Positions 1-7,444 of a stretch of 16,158 nucleotides of DNA are shown here, piece after piece. The DNA is taken from positions 1 to 16,158 of the forward strand of contig JALWQN010000092.1 of the NCBI GenBank assembly GCA_027083115.1, written 5' to 3'. The notes beneath the pieces are model-generated. The model had not been told where the DNA came from. It ran no database searches and saw only the letters and a program-made list of their open reading frames with translations. Numbering within the stretch: position 1 is the stretch's first letter; each line of letters begins with the position of its first letter. Source of the stretch: Desulfurococcales archaeon. Its GTDB lineage: Archaea > Thermoproteota > Thermoprotei_A > Sulfolobales > NBVN01. Position numbers and translations under genes: made by a program.

Positions 1-1324
1 CACCTGTTAGGTTTATGTAGATCCTTCCGTCAGGGTAGCCTATTAGTGTGTGGGCGCCCTTAAGTAGGGTGTATGCCCCATACTTACTTAGTGCCTCCCT
101 CAACGCATCTAACTTCTTATCAAATATTTCTCTAATCCCCCAACCGATAAGCCTGCTTAATTCACCTGGGTGTGGCGTTAAGACAGTTGGCGCTTTCCTA
201 CCTGCAACAGCTTCAGGATCTCTCGATATTGCCGTTAAGCCATCCCCATCGATAATTAGGGGCTTATTCACTGATTGAGCTAACTCCCTAATTAATTCCT
301 GGGTTTCTGTGTTTAGGCTGGTTCCCGGACCAGCAATAACTATGTCTATGCCGTAGTACCCTATTAGATTAAGTATTGAGTCAAGGTTTTCTTTAGCTAT
401 GCTTCCAGCTTCAGTCTCTTTAAGAGGTATGTAAACGACCTCATGGGCTTTGCTAGCTATGTAAGGAATTATTGAGGCAGGTGCTGCTAGCCTGGAGTAA
501 CCGCCTCCTGCCTTAAGGAACGATAGGGAAGAGTAGTAAGGGGCTCCGTAGTAGTTTCTTGCTCCAGCAACCACTAAGACCTTACCGAAGCTTCCCTTAT
601 GTCCCCACTCCACCCTCTCGGGCAATGGTGGAGGCTCATTAACCTCAACCCTAATGTCCTCAGGTCCTGAGAGTTGGGGTGGGTAAGAAATTCTCGAAAC
701 ATACAGCTTACCGTTGTACTCGTAGCCTGGGTAAAGAAGGTTCCCTAATTTAGGAATTCCGAAAGTCACTGTGTAAGTAGCTCTCACAGCAACGCCGTAG
801 ACCTTACCATCATTCCCTCCAATACCTGAAGGTATGTCAACGCTGACGACTTTCTTTCTTGAAGCGTTTATTTCATTAATTACTTCCCTATATATGCCGT
901 TAACCTCCCTAGAGAGCCCTATTCCGAAAACTCCATCAATTACTACATCACAGGCCTTGAGGGACTCCCTTAAGTATTTGAGCCCTTCCTCACCTGTTAT
1001 GATGGCTTTAATAATGCCTAGTTTTTCCGCTATCTCGTAATTTTTCCTTCCCGGGCCCCTGAATTTATTAGGGTCTCCCACAACGAAGGCCTCCACCTTA
1101 GCGCCGCTTGAGTGAAGCTTCCTACCCACAACCAATGAATCTCCACCGTTATTCCCGTGACCAGCAACAACGGTGAAGTGCTTGCCTTCAATACCAATCT
1201 CCTTAAGTATTACGTAGTAGGTGGCATTCCCCGCATTCTCCATAAGCAATATATCGTCAATCCCGTAAGCCTCGGTTGCTAAGTTATCGTATTTCCTGAT
1301 CTCATCTACCGTAGCGACTTTCAA
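1..1324 (-). CDS. nnr: Bifunctional NAD(P)H-hydrate epimerase / ADP-dependent dehydratase (3' end off window)
   Basis: Repairs NAD(P)H damaged by hydration: the N-terminal YjeF_N domain epimerises R/S-NAD(P)HX and the C-terminal ribokinase-like domain dehydrates S-NAD(P)HX using ADP. My translation of the minus strand from TTG at 1324 gives 441 residues up to the window edge. Visible motifs are LLMENAG near residue 27, GHGNNGGDSLVVGRKL near 50, VSVDIPSGIGG near 145, KGSFGKVLVVAGARNYYGAP near 240, GPGTS near 331 and LTPHPGEL near 382. The catalytic GTGD motif should lie just past the edge. The start is TTG because an in-frame TAG (1325-1327) sits directly upstream and the residues right after TTG (KVATVDEIRKYD) match the family N-terminus. 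A GGTGG ribosome-binding site lies six bases before it. Divergent from the 1411 gene. Function is secure; the C-terminus is not seen. Confidence 0.93.
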   Translation of the reverse strand, partial: MKVATVDEIRKYDNLATEAYGIDDILLMENAGNATYYVILKEIGIEGKHFTVVAGHGNNGGDSLVVGRKLHSSGAKVEAFVVGDPNKFRGPGRKNYEIAEKLGIIKAIITGEEGLKYLRESLKACDVVIDGVFGIGLSREVNGIYREVINEINASRKKVVSVDIPSGIGGNDGKVYGVAVRATYTVTFGIPKLGNLLYPGYEYNGKLYVSRISYPPQLSGPEDIRVEVNEPPPLPERVEWGHKGSFGKVLVVAGARNYYGAPYYSSLSFLKAGGGYSRLAAPASIIPYIASKAHEVVYIPLKETEAGSIAKENLDSILNLIGYYGIDIVIAGPGTSLNTETQELIRELAQSVNKPLIIDGDGLTAISRDPEAVAGRKAPTVLTPHPGELSRLIGWGIREIFDKKLDALREALSKYGAYTLLKGAHTLIGYPDGRIYINLTG

Positions 1325-1349
1325 CTAAAACCACCGATTAATTCTTGTT

Positions 1350-1364
1350 CAGAAATATTAACGC
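1350..1364 (-). promoter_or_regulatory. Candidate TATA element for nnr
   Basis: Read on the minus strand, GTTAATATTTC lies about 30-36 bases before the TTG start at 1324. A TATA box here would place transcription start near 1330, leaving a very short leader. It is supported only by position and composition. Confidence 0.4.
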
Positions 1365-1384
1365 TTATCTAGCTAACAGCAATA

Positions 1385-1392
1385 GATTTAAT
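1385..1392 (+). promoter_or_regulatory. Candidate TATA element for the 1411 gene
   Basis: GATTTAAT is centred about 23 bases before ATG 1411, so transcription would begin at or very near the start codon. That implies a leaderless mRNA, common in Crenarchaeota. No good ribosome-binding site precedes 1411, which fits. It also leaves open initiation at the second in-frame ATG, 1423. Confidence 0.35.
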
Positions 1393-1410
1393 CAGTAGTG
1401 AAGCATTAAC

Positions 1411-3030
1411 ATGTGTGTTTTCATGGAGGTGCGTAAACTACCTAAGAGAGGACTTAAAGTTAAAGCCGGCTGGAAAATCGGTTTTATTTCCCTGTTGTTT
1501 TTTCTATGGTTGATTTCTTTAGGTAGTCAGGGCTTCGTAGGTATTTTATCATGGTTCGGTGTGGGTTGGGCGTCGACATCGTGGCTGGAGAGGTTAGGGT
1601 CATTAACTGTTGCTTCAGGATTCATTATTCTTGCTTACGCTTGGGTCAGGAAAGCAAGCGATATCTCCTCAGTACTTGCTGGCTTAGGAGGTCTTCTGGT
1701 TGTGGTAGGCATAATTATTTATGGCGCTGCCTACGTTGTGGCCCTAAACAGCAATCCTTCAGTCATTAAGGTAGTTAGGCTTAAGGAACCCGTAGACACT
1801 ACCTCATCAAGGCTAATACCTCTGCATACTGCCTACGCCTACGCATCATCAATGCTTCAGACACCTACCCACACAATATACGAGGATGAGACCTACGTTT
1901 ACTTAGATAAAGCAGGCCACATAATATATAACTGGATTATTGAGCCAGAGGGTTTCTGGAACGAAATAACCAGGGACCCTAAGGGAGTAGTATTAGTTAA
2001 TGGTTCAGTATTTCCGCCTAAGGTATATGTAATTAAGCACGGTATCCGCTGGGGTCTCCATAGGGCTTACGTAAATCCATTCTACTTCGATACTTTATGG
2101 AGGGAGGTTAAGCTTAAGGCAGGCTTAAGCACTTGGGTACTTACTGAATGCAATACTGAAGTGATGTATGGAGGGAAGCCCTACATAATAATTCCACTAG
2201 CTTCTTGGGTGATTTCTTTAAGAACAACTCTCCCAGTACCTATAGGTTACGCTATTGTTTCACCCAACGGAAGCATTAATGTGTTGAGCTTTAAGGAAGC
2301 ATTAACTAATCCATTATTTAAGGGAGTTCCCTTAGTTCCTGACGTAATAGCTAGGGAATGGGTTGAGGCCTACAAATACTACACTGGCTTCTGGAATGTC
2401 GTTCTCTACCATAATACCTACGTGATTAGGGATGTTGGCACTAATCCTCAGCCTTACCTAATGAGTGATAAGGCCGGCCACCTATACTGGGTCTTCGTCG
2501 CTGAACCTCCTGGAGCAACGTATTCAGCTAAGTACATATTCTACGTTAATGCCTCAGACCCTAAGCCACATATGATGATTTATGAGTTACCTCAACCAGT
2601 AATAGGTATTTCAAAGGTTGCTTCATTAATTAAACAGGCTCACCCAACCTTCGATTGGAGCCAGTTCCATGTCGAGGAACCCATGCCGATAATAGCTAAT
2701 GGCACTCTATACTGGAAAGTCACAGTAATTACTGCTGACGGTAGGGGTATGGTATCTATAGATTTCCTGAATACAGAAAATAATGAGGTAACGTCAATCA
2801 AGCCTAACCAGACGATAACTATGGGTGAGGTCCTGAGTTACTTGTCAGGTAAGACACCTCAACAACCGACTCAAGGGAACACCACCTTAAGTGTTATTCT
2901 CCAGAGGATAAGGCAGTTGAAGGAGGAGATAGCTTCTCAGGAGAAGCAACTTCATTCACTATATCAGGAACTAACTGACCTTGAGAAAATGGTTGAGGAA
3001 TTAAGCAGTAATCAGTCACTCAAGGGTTAG
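1411..3030 (+). CDS. Membrane-anchored protein with repeated PepSY-like modules and C-terminal coiled coil, function unknown
   Basis: I do not recognise a named family for this 539-residue protein. After a basic N-terminus (residues 7-22) it has three hydrophobic segments at about 23-50, 61-79 and 87-111, then a long region rich in Tyr and Trp with several N-x-S/T sites, probably outside the membrane. Two blocks share a DKAGH motif (166-170 and 353-357) followed by aromatic residues and EP. A third block (about 401-463) has a helix followed by LYWKVTVITADGR, then a strand and NEV, resembling a PepSY-type unit; all three may be copies of one module. The tail (about 495-533) is a heptad-rich coiled coil with many Glu, Lys and Leu. 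Start chosen at 1411; the ATG at 1423 (residue 5) is an alternative. It converges with the CorA gene, 16 bases away. A sensor or envelope-assembly role is only a guess. Confidence 0.75.
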   Translation: MCVFMEVRKLPKRGLKVKAGWKIGFISLLFFLWLISLGSQGFVGILSWFGVGWASTSWLERLGSLTVASGFIILAYAWVRKASDISSVLAGLGGLLVVVGIIIYGAAYVVALNSNPSVIKVVRLKEPVDTTSSRLIPLHTAYAYASSMLQTPTHTIYEDETYVYLDKAGHIIYNWIIEPEGFWNEITRDPKGVVLVNGSVFPPKVYVIKHGIRWGLHRAYVNPFYFDTLWREVKLKAGLSTWVLTECNTEVMYGGKPYIIIPLASWVISLRTTLPVPIGYAIVSPNGSINVLSFKEALTNPLFKGVPLVPDVIAREWVEAYKYYTGFWNVVLYHNTYVIRDVGTNPQPYLMSDKAGHLYWVFVAEPPGATYSAKYIFYVNASDPKPHMMIYELPQPVIGISKVASLIKQAHPTFDWSQFHVEEPMPIIANGTLYWKVTVITADGRGMVSIDFLNTENNEVTSIKPNQTITMGEVLSYLSGKTPQQPTQGNTTLSVILQRIRQLKEEIASQEKQLHSLYQELTDLEKMVEELSSNQSLKG

Positions 3031-3046
3031 GAAGCCCTTTATTAGG

Positions 3047-3874
3047 CTAAATCCACCCTTTACGCCGGAAGTATATCAGCTCCCCAACAACTATAATTCC
3101 CATAACTCCTAACGTTATCGGGTAGGCTAAAGGATTATTTAATTCAGGCATGTATTTGAAGTTCATCCCGTAGATCCCCGCTATTAGTGTTAGCGGAAGG
3201 AATATTGCTGAAATGATAGTTAACTTAGTTACCACATTATTTGTTTTTTCGCTCGTTACTGTATAGTGGAGGTTGAATGTCTCAGTAATCCTATCCAGGG
3301 ATGTGCTGTACATATTCTCAAGCATTACCGCATCAGTAACTAAGCCCTCAAGACCTTCAATAGCTGTTGAGATCTTTCTTAAAGCATAAATTAAGCCATG
3401 AACTCCCTTATGGAGCTTTACTGCCTTCATATATACTCTGTAGAGGCTTGCTGCCCTCAACCTGCCCTCAACAACCTTATGTATTGAGTCCTCAATCACT
3501 GAGTCGAGGCCGGCTAACTCGCTATGATAGTGTGCAGCAATGCCTGAGAAGAGTGTTTTGAGACACTTGATCGAGGTTAATTCCTTAATTCTGGAGAGAC
3601 CCTCGACAACCTCCTTAAAAACATCCTCAAGCCCTTCGGGCCCATAAACCCTCACAACACTTCCAGAGACCTCCACACACGCTATCCCGCCACCCCTACC
3701 CTCCATAGTGTAGGGGAAGGAAACCTTAACTGATGAGTCACTTACGCTGAAGGTGAACGCCTTACTGCATTCTGGAGGAAGGCAAGGGTAGTAGGTTATG
3801 GGTTCCTTACCGGAGCACTTACTGCTTAATCCTTCACCAACCTTCAAACATAGCTTAGGTTTGCATTCGTCCAT
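3047..3874 (-). CDS. corA: CorA-family divalent metal (Mg2+/Co2+) transporter, short form
   Basis: Pentameric inner-membrane channel family for Mg2+ and related cations. The signature is at the C-terminus: a first membrane helix (about 214-235) ending in YGMN (GMN at 236-238), a short acidic loop PELNN, a second helix (about 248-266) and a basic tail FRRKGWI. Residues 90-200 are the long cytoplasmic helices typical of the funnel. The protein has 275 residues, shorter than the usual 310-350, the loss being in the N-terminal alpha/beta domain. The first 36 residues are unusual: five cysteines at 4, 9, 20, 31 and 36. ATG 3874 is the chosen start. The gene is divergent from the dehydrogenase at 3926, with 51 bases between. 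CorA membership is confident; the transported ion is not. Confidence 0.9.
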   Translation of the reverse strand: MDECKPKLCLKVGEGLSSKCSGKEPITYYPCLPPECSKAFTFSVSDSSVKVSFPYTMEGRGGGIACVEVSGSVVRVYGPEGLEDVFKEVVEGLSRIKELTSIKCLKTLFSGIAAHYHSELAGLDSVIEDSIHKVVEGRLRAASLYRVYMKAVKLHKGVHGLIYALRKISTAIEGLEGLVTDAVMLENMYSTSLDRITETFNLHYTVTSEKTNNVVTKLTIISAIFLPLTLIAGIYGMNFKYMPELNNPLAYPITLGVMGIIVVGELIYFRRKGWI

Positions 3875-3885
3875 TACTTAAACCA

Positions 3886-3915
3886 TTATTTAATTATGTG
3901 GAGGCATTAATACTT
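3886..3915. promoter_or_regulatory. AT-rich divergent promoter region between corA and the dehydrogenase
   Basis: The 51-base gap holds TATTTAATTATG (about 3889-3900) and GCATTAATACTT. Either could act as a TATA element: the first lies about 26-35 bases from both start codons, on opposite strands. With so little room the two genes must share promoter DNA. The exact elements are inferred from position only. Confidence 0.3.
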
Positions 3916-3925
3916 AGGGTTAGTT

Positions 3926-5002
3926 ATGGGTCATCGCCCCAAGATCTTGGTTGTTTTCAAGCACTCTAGGTTAAGCACATTCATTAAATGCTTAAGTAAT
4001 TACGCTGACGTGGTCGTTAAGGAATTAAGTAATGAGGAACTAATTAGTGAGTTGAAGGGAGGTTACGACGTATTAGTTACGGATATCTCTGTTCCGGTGG
4101 ATAAGGGAGTAATTGAGGCTGGCTTACCTGAATTAAGGGTTATCGGTACCTTCAGCTTAGGGGTCGACCACATAGATGTGGGCTATGCCTTAAGGAGAGG
4201 CATTAAGGTAGTTCATGCAGCAACTCATACTGTAGGGGCAAGCACTTATGCAGTGGCTGAGCATGCCTTCGCTCTACTACTCACTCTCTTAAGGAAGACT
4301 CACCTCTATAAAGACCTAGTTAGGTCAGGCAAGCAATCCTGGCTCTACTTAAGCACCTCATTAGGCAGTCCCTTTGTAGGTAAGGAATTATTTAGGAAAA
4401 CGTTAGGGGTTCTTGGCGTGGGCAGGATAGGTTCCCATACTGGGAGGATAGGTAGGGGCTTCGGTATGAGGGTAGTTGGTTACGACCCCTACAGCGATCC
4501 GGAAAGATGTTGGGAGGATGGGATTGAGTTAATTAAGGACTTAAGCGAGTTCCTTAAGCTGCCTGAATACCTGATCATTACTGCACCATTAGCTGAGGAG
4601 ACCAGAGGCATGATAACTGCTTCAGAGATCGAATTAATGAGGGATGGCGTTTATGTAGTTAACGTATCTAGGGCTGCATTAATTGATGAGGAAGCCATGA
4701 TTAAGGCATTAAGGGAAGGTAAGGTTAGCGGGTACGGGACTGACGTATTCCTTAATGAACCACCAACACCCGAGAACTCGCCAGTATTTAGGGAATTCCT
4801 TAAGGGGGAGCTCAATATCGTCGTTACTCCACACACAGCTTGGTTGACTGAGGAAGCACCTGAGAGGTACGCCAGGATACTTGCTAGGAGAATTATTGAA
4901 GCATTAATGGGTAAGACCTTATGTGAGTCGGAATTCATGAGTTCTCCTGATACTGAAGTAGGTAAATGCCCTCCTGATGTAGTGGTAAGTAAGGGGGGTT
5001 AG
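3926..5002 (+). CDS. D-isomer-specific 2-hydroxyacid dehydrogenase (D-lactate dehydrogenase-like)
   Basis: Cytoplasmic NAD-dependent oxidoreductase interconverting a 2-oxoacid and its D-2-hydroxyacid. The Rossmann motif GVGRIG is at 164-169, followed by acidic D187 at the end of strand two, which favours NAD over NADP. The catalytic triad is visible: R249 in NVSRAALID, E278 in DVFLNEP and H303 in TPHTAW. The VGASTYAVAEHAFALLL segment (103-119) is the conserved hinge helix. The 358-residue length is slightly above the usual 310-340 because of a tail after about residue 330 carrying C333 and C347. The usual NxSRG glycine is alanine here (A250). Substrate is uncertain: D-lactate, hydroxypyruvate/glyoxylate and 3-phosphoglycerate homologues share these motifs, but the absence of an ACT domain argues against serine biosynthesis. 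It converges on the respiratory operon with an 18-base gap. Confidence 0.88.
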   Translation: MGHRPKILVVFKHSRLSTFIKCLSNYADVVVKELSNEELISELKGGYDVLVTDISVPVDKGVIEAGLPELRVIGTFSLGVDHIDVGYALRRGIKVVHAATHTVGASTYAVAEHAFALLLTLLRKTHLYKDLVRSGKQSWLYLSTSLGSPFVGKELFRKTLGVLGVGRIGSHTGRIGRGFGMRVVGYDPYSDPERCWEDGIELIKDLSEFLKLPEYLIITAPLAEETRGMITASEIELMRDGVYVVNVSRAALIDEEAMIKALREGKVSGYGTDVFLNEPPTPENSPVFREFLKGELNIVVTPHTAWLTEEAPERYARILARRIIEALMGKTLCESEFMSSPDTEVGKCPPDVVVSKGG

Positions 5003-5020
5003 TCCCAATAGTTTCTTGCT

Positions 5021-5392
5021 TCAGCCCTTGCTTTTCTTCCCTGGCTTAAGGATGAGTACGTCAGGATTGGGTGTGGACATGAAGTAGTTAGTCGTTAATT
5101 TGATTGCTCCAGTAGGGCAGAACTCCTGACATAGGCCGCAGAAGCAGCACTTACCTAAATCAACTTCAGGATATAGTTTAGGGTATTTCTTCTTGTCTTC
5201 AGCAGGAACCATCCTTATTGCTTGGTTAGGGCAGACCCTCCAACATATTCCGCAACTAATGCATTTATCTATATTGAACTCATGTTTACCTCTATATCTA
5301 GGTGCTGTCTCAAGGGATTCGTAAGGGAACCTTACTGTAAGGGGTTTCTTAAAGAGGTACTTAAGTATTGTTTCGAAAACCATATTCATCAC
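5021..5392 (-). CDS. nuoI: NuoI/MbhN-like 2x[4Fe-4S] ferredoxin subunit
   Basis: Electron-entry subunit of the peripheral arm, passing electrons to the small-subunit cluster. Two full CxxCxxCxxxCP motifs are visible: C44, C47, C50, C54 and C82, C85, C88, C92, each expected to hold a [4Fe-4S] cluster. The N-terminal segment (FETILKYLFKKPLTVRFPYE) is the amphipathic membrane-docking region typical of NuoI and MbhN. At 123 residues it is close to MbhN and shorter than bacterial NuoI. It is the last gene of the operon, overlapping the large-subunit gene by four bases (ATGA). No NuoE, F or G gene is nearby, so soluble reduced ferredoxin is the probable donor (inference from family biology). Confidence 0.93.
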   Translation of the reverse strand: MMNMVFETILKYLFKKPLTVRFPYESLETAPRYRGKHEFNIDKCISCGICWRVCPNQAIRMVPAEDKKKYPKLYPEVDLGKCCFCGLCQEFCPTGAIKLTTNYFMSTPNPDVLILKPGKKSKG

Positions 5393-6498
5393 CTATCCAT
5401 ATCTGCTGGGCATGTGTTTAGGCTCCAATAAATGACTGGCACGTCAGCAACTTCACTACCTATAAGCAAGTGCTCAAGCACAGGGATCAGATGAAGCAAT
5501 GAGGGACCCCTGATCTTAACTCTATAGGGTTTGTAATCTCCTGTACTGACTATATATATTCCTGCCTCACCCCTAGCAGCCTCAACTCTTGAGTAAGCTT
5601 CTCCCTTCTTCAGCTTTATGAAGGCAACAGGCCTTAAAGTATGGGGGCCTTCAGGCATCCTGTCTAGGGCTTGCCTAATTATTTTTATGCTCTGGTAAAT
5701 CTCTTCTTTCCCTATCCAGAACCTCGAGTACGCATCACCTTCGTCCCTAACAGGTATTTCGAACTCGAGCTCATCATAGATTTCGTAAGGGTCATCCCTT
5801 CTCACGTCAGTCTCGAGACCTGAAGCCCTAATTATTGGTCCTGTAGCACCCAACCTTACCGCATCCTCCTTACTCAGCACACCCACTCCCTGCGTCCTCC
5901 TCTTGAAGACCGAGTTACTGAAGAGAAGCCTTTCTAAATCATTAACTCCTTCCTCAACCTTTTTTAATGTGAACTCACACTTCTCCCTGAAGTCCTTAGG
6001 GACATCCCACCTAACGCCTCCAGGCCTTATATACCCTGTTGGGTAAACTCTTGCTCCGGTAACTGGCTCGAAAATATTCTCAAGTATGTAGTCACGGTAG
6101 CCTATGCTGAGCATAAAGCCTGTCTGGAAGCCAGTAGCTATTGACGCCCCAGCAAACCATATCAGGTGGCTTTGAATGCGAGTGAATTCAGATAGTATGA
6201 CCCTTATATATTTGGCCCTCTCAGGTATTTCCCAACCCATTAGCTCGTCAACTGCTTCGGCGAAAGCTAAGTTCCAGTTCAGGGGCTCAAGAACACATAT
6301 CCTGTCAGCTAAGACAGCATCCTGCCAAACCATCCTGTACTCCATTAGCTTCTCAAATCCTCTATGCAGGTATCCGGGATCCGATCTAGCCTTAACTATT
6401 TTTTCCCCATCAACCCATAATTGAACCCTGAAATTCCCTGAGCCTGAATGAGCAGGTCCGAAAGGCAATCCATAAAACCAGAGTTCATTCTCAGTCAC
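5389..6498 (-). CDS. nuoD: NuoD/MbhL-like large (49-kDa) subunit lacking a complete NiFe site
   Basis: Catalytic-arm large subunit of a group-4-hydrogenase/Complex-I-type complex. Family landmarks are GPAHSG (14-19), YLHRGFEKLMEYR (43-55), WEIPERAKYIRVILSE (89-104), YPTGYIRPGG and GATGPIIRASG, and it ends at DMDR like NuoD with no cleavable extension. In NiFe hydrogenases RxCGxC and DPCxxC carry four metal ligands. Here the equivalents are RICVLE (C68 kept, second Cys replaced by E71) and NTCPAD (C363 kept, second replaced by D366). A NiFe centre is therefore unlikely. The quinone-site HP of NuoD is also altered, to H17-S18. So neither H2 evolution nor classical quinone reduction can be assumed; a sulfur-reducing Mbx/MBS-like role is plausible. 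Four-base overlaps join it to both neighbours. Confidence 0.9.
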   Translation of the reverse strand: MTENELWFYGLPFGPAHSGSGNFRVQLWVDGEKIVKARSDPGYLHRGFEKLMEYRMVWQDAVLADRICVLEPLNWNLAFAEAVDELMGWEIPERAKYIRVILSEFTRIQSHLIWFAGASIATGFQTGFMLSIGYRDYILENIFEPVTGARVYPTGYIRPGGVRWDVPKDFREKCEFTLKKVEEGVNDLERLLFSNSVFKRRTQGVGVLSKEDAVRLGATGPIIRASGLETDVRRDDPYEIYDELEFEIPVRDEGDAYSRFWIGKEEIYQSIKIIRQALDRMPEGPHTLRPVAFIKLKKGEAYSRVEAARGEAGIYIVSTGDYKPYRVKIRGPSLLHLIPVLEHLLIGSEVADVPVIYWSLNTCPADMDR

Positions 6499-6986
6499 TT
6501 AAGCCACACCTCCCAGTACGCTTTATCCCTCTCCCTCTCCTTACTGTAGAACTTCTCCCTCACATAATCCCTCCAGTTGAAGTCCTTCCTGAAGGGAGGA
6601 GGCCCATCCCAGTCCTCAAGGAACAAGGGTGAAAGATCTGGGTTGCCTTCAAACACTACACCGAACATCTCATGAAGTTCTCTCTCGTGAATCCATGCAC
6701 TCATGCCGTAAATTGGGACTACGGACTTAATAACCGGATCATCCCTAGGTATCTTTGTCTTCACGGTAAGGAGGGTCTTGATAGAGTAGCTCCATAGGTG
6801 GTAAGTCACTTCGAAAACCCCCTCATTAAGCCAGTCAGTCACTGATATCGCCGAGAGGTGTTCGAAGCCGGCTTCCCTTAGCTTCCTGATCACATCATAT
6901 ACTTCCTCCTTAGGTACGTTGACCCAAATCCTCCTAGGTCTTTGCTTAACTGGTTTGTACTCACTTATTATTTCTTCCCAGCTCAC
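6495..6986 (-). CDS. nuoC: NuoC/MbhK-like 30-kDa subunit
   Basis: Structural subunit of the peripheral arm; it binds the NuoD and NuoB equivalents and has no cofactor. The signature is the C-terminal block WIHERELHEMFGVVFEG (98-113), followed by FLEDW (122-126) and PPPFRKDF (129-136), matching the family pattern in which a conserved Arg/Glu-rich helix precedes the PLRKDF-like motif. The 163-residue length is normal for stand-alone NuoC and MbhK. The N-terminal alpha/beta domain is recognisable (RIWVNVPKEEVYDVIRKLREAGFEH, starting near 19). It is separate from NuoD, unlike the fused NuoCD of some bacteria. ATGA overlaps with nuoB upstream and nuoD downstream suggest coupled translation. Confidence 0.92.
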   Translation of the reverse strand: MSWEEIISEYKPVKQRPRRIWVNVPKEEVYDVIRKLREAGFEHLSAISVTDWLNEGVFEVTYHLWSYSIKTLLTVKTKIPRDDPVIKSVVPIYGMSAWIHERELHEMFGVVFEGNPDLSPLFLEDWDGPPPFRKDFNWRDYVREKFYSKERERDKAYWEVWLK

Positions 6987-7441
6987 TTCCTGCTCACCTC
7001 CTCCTTCAACTTCCTCACGTGCTCCACCAGCAGACCAACAGCTTGAAATACTGCTTCAGGTCTTGGCGGGCATCCAGGGACATACATGTGTACAGGTATG
7101 TAGTCGCTTAATCTTTTGATTGTATTGTAGGAGTCCCAGTACATTCCTCCAGTGATTGGGCATGAACCTAAAGCCATCACAACTTTAGGGTCAGGCATTT
7201 GATTGTAGATCCTGACAACCCTCTTAATCGACTTAATAGTTTGGTAACCAGTAATTATTAAGCAGTCAGCGTGCTTTGGATTATCAACGATTATGAGTCC
7301 GAACCTCTCCATATCATATCTCGAGGAAACCACAGGCAATAGCTCTGTGCAGCCACAGCTGTTGAACCAGTTGAAAATCCAGACAGCTCTAACCAGTCTC
7401 CCAAGCTTTCTCGCCATGACTTTCTTTTCTGTCTCAACCAA
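6983..7441 (-). CDS. nuoB: NuoB/MbhJ-like small subunit with a C-x-C proximal cluster motif
   Basis: Holds the final [4Fe-4S] cluster (N2 in Complex I, proximal in hydrogenases) next to the catalytic large subunit. Likely ligands are C29 and C31 in NSCGCTEL, C94 in LGSCPITGG and C124 in VPGCPPRPEA; the last two blocks are hallmarks of the family. The first pair is odd: Complex I has adjacent cysteines and hydrogenases CxxC, whereas here one residue lies between. C60 is an additional cysteine not normally a ligand. At 152 residues it is of typical length. The start ATG 7441 lies three bases after the NuoH stop. A coordination role is established for the family; the effect of the altered spacing on potential or fold is inference. 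Confidence 0.93.
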   Translation of the reverse strand: MVETEKKVMARKLGRLVRAVWIFNWFNSCGCTELLPVVSSRYDMERFGLIIVDNPKHADCLIITGYQTIKSIKRVVRIYNQMPDPKVVMALGSCPITGGMYWDSYNTIKRLSDYIPVHMYVPGCPPRPEAVFQAVGLLVEHVRKLKEEVSRK

Positions 7442-7444
7442 CCT

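Noticed and set aside
48..1040. Plus-strand frames in the first kilobase
   Set aside because: Antisense shadows of nnr, which reads continuously on the minus strand.
4651..4938. 95-residue minus-strand frame inside the dehydrogenase
   Set aside because: It lies antisense to a gene with an intact catalytic triad; no signal of its own.
5389..6498. NiFe hydrogenase large subunit (true Mbh hydrogenase)
   Set aside because: Two of the four metal-ligand cysteines are replaced (E71, D366) and there is no cleavable C-terminal extension.
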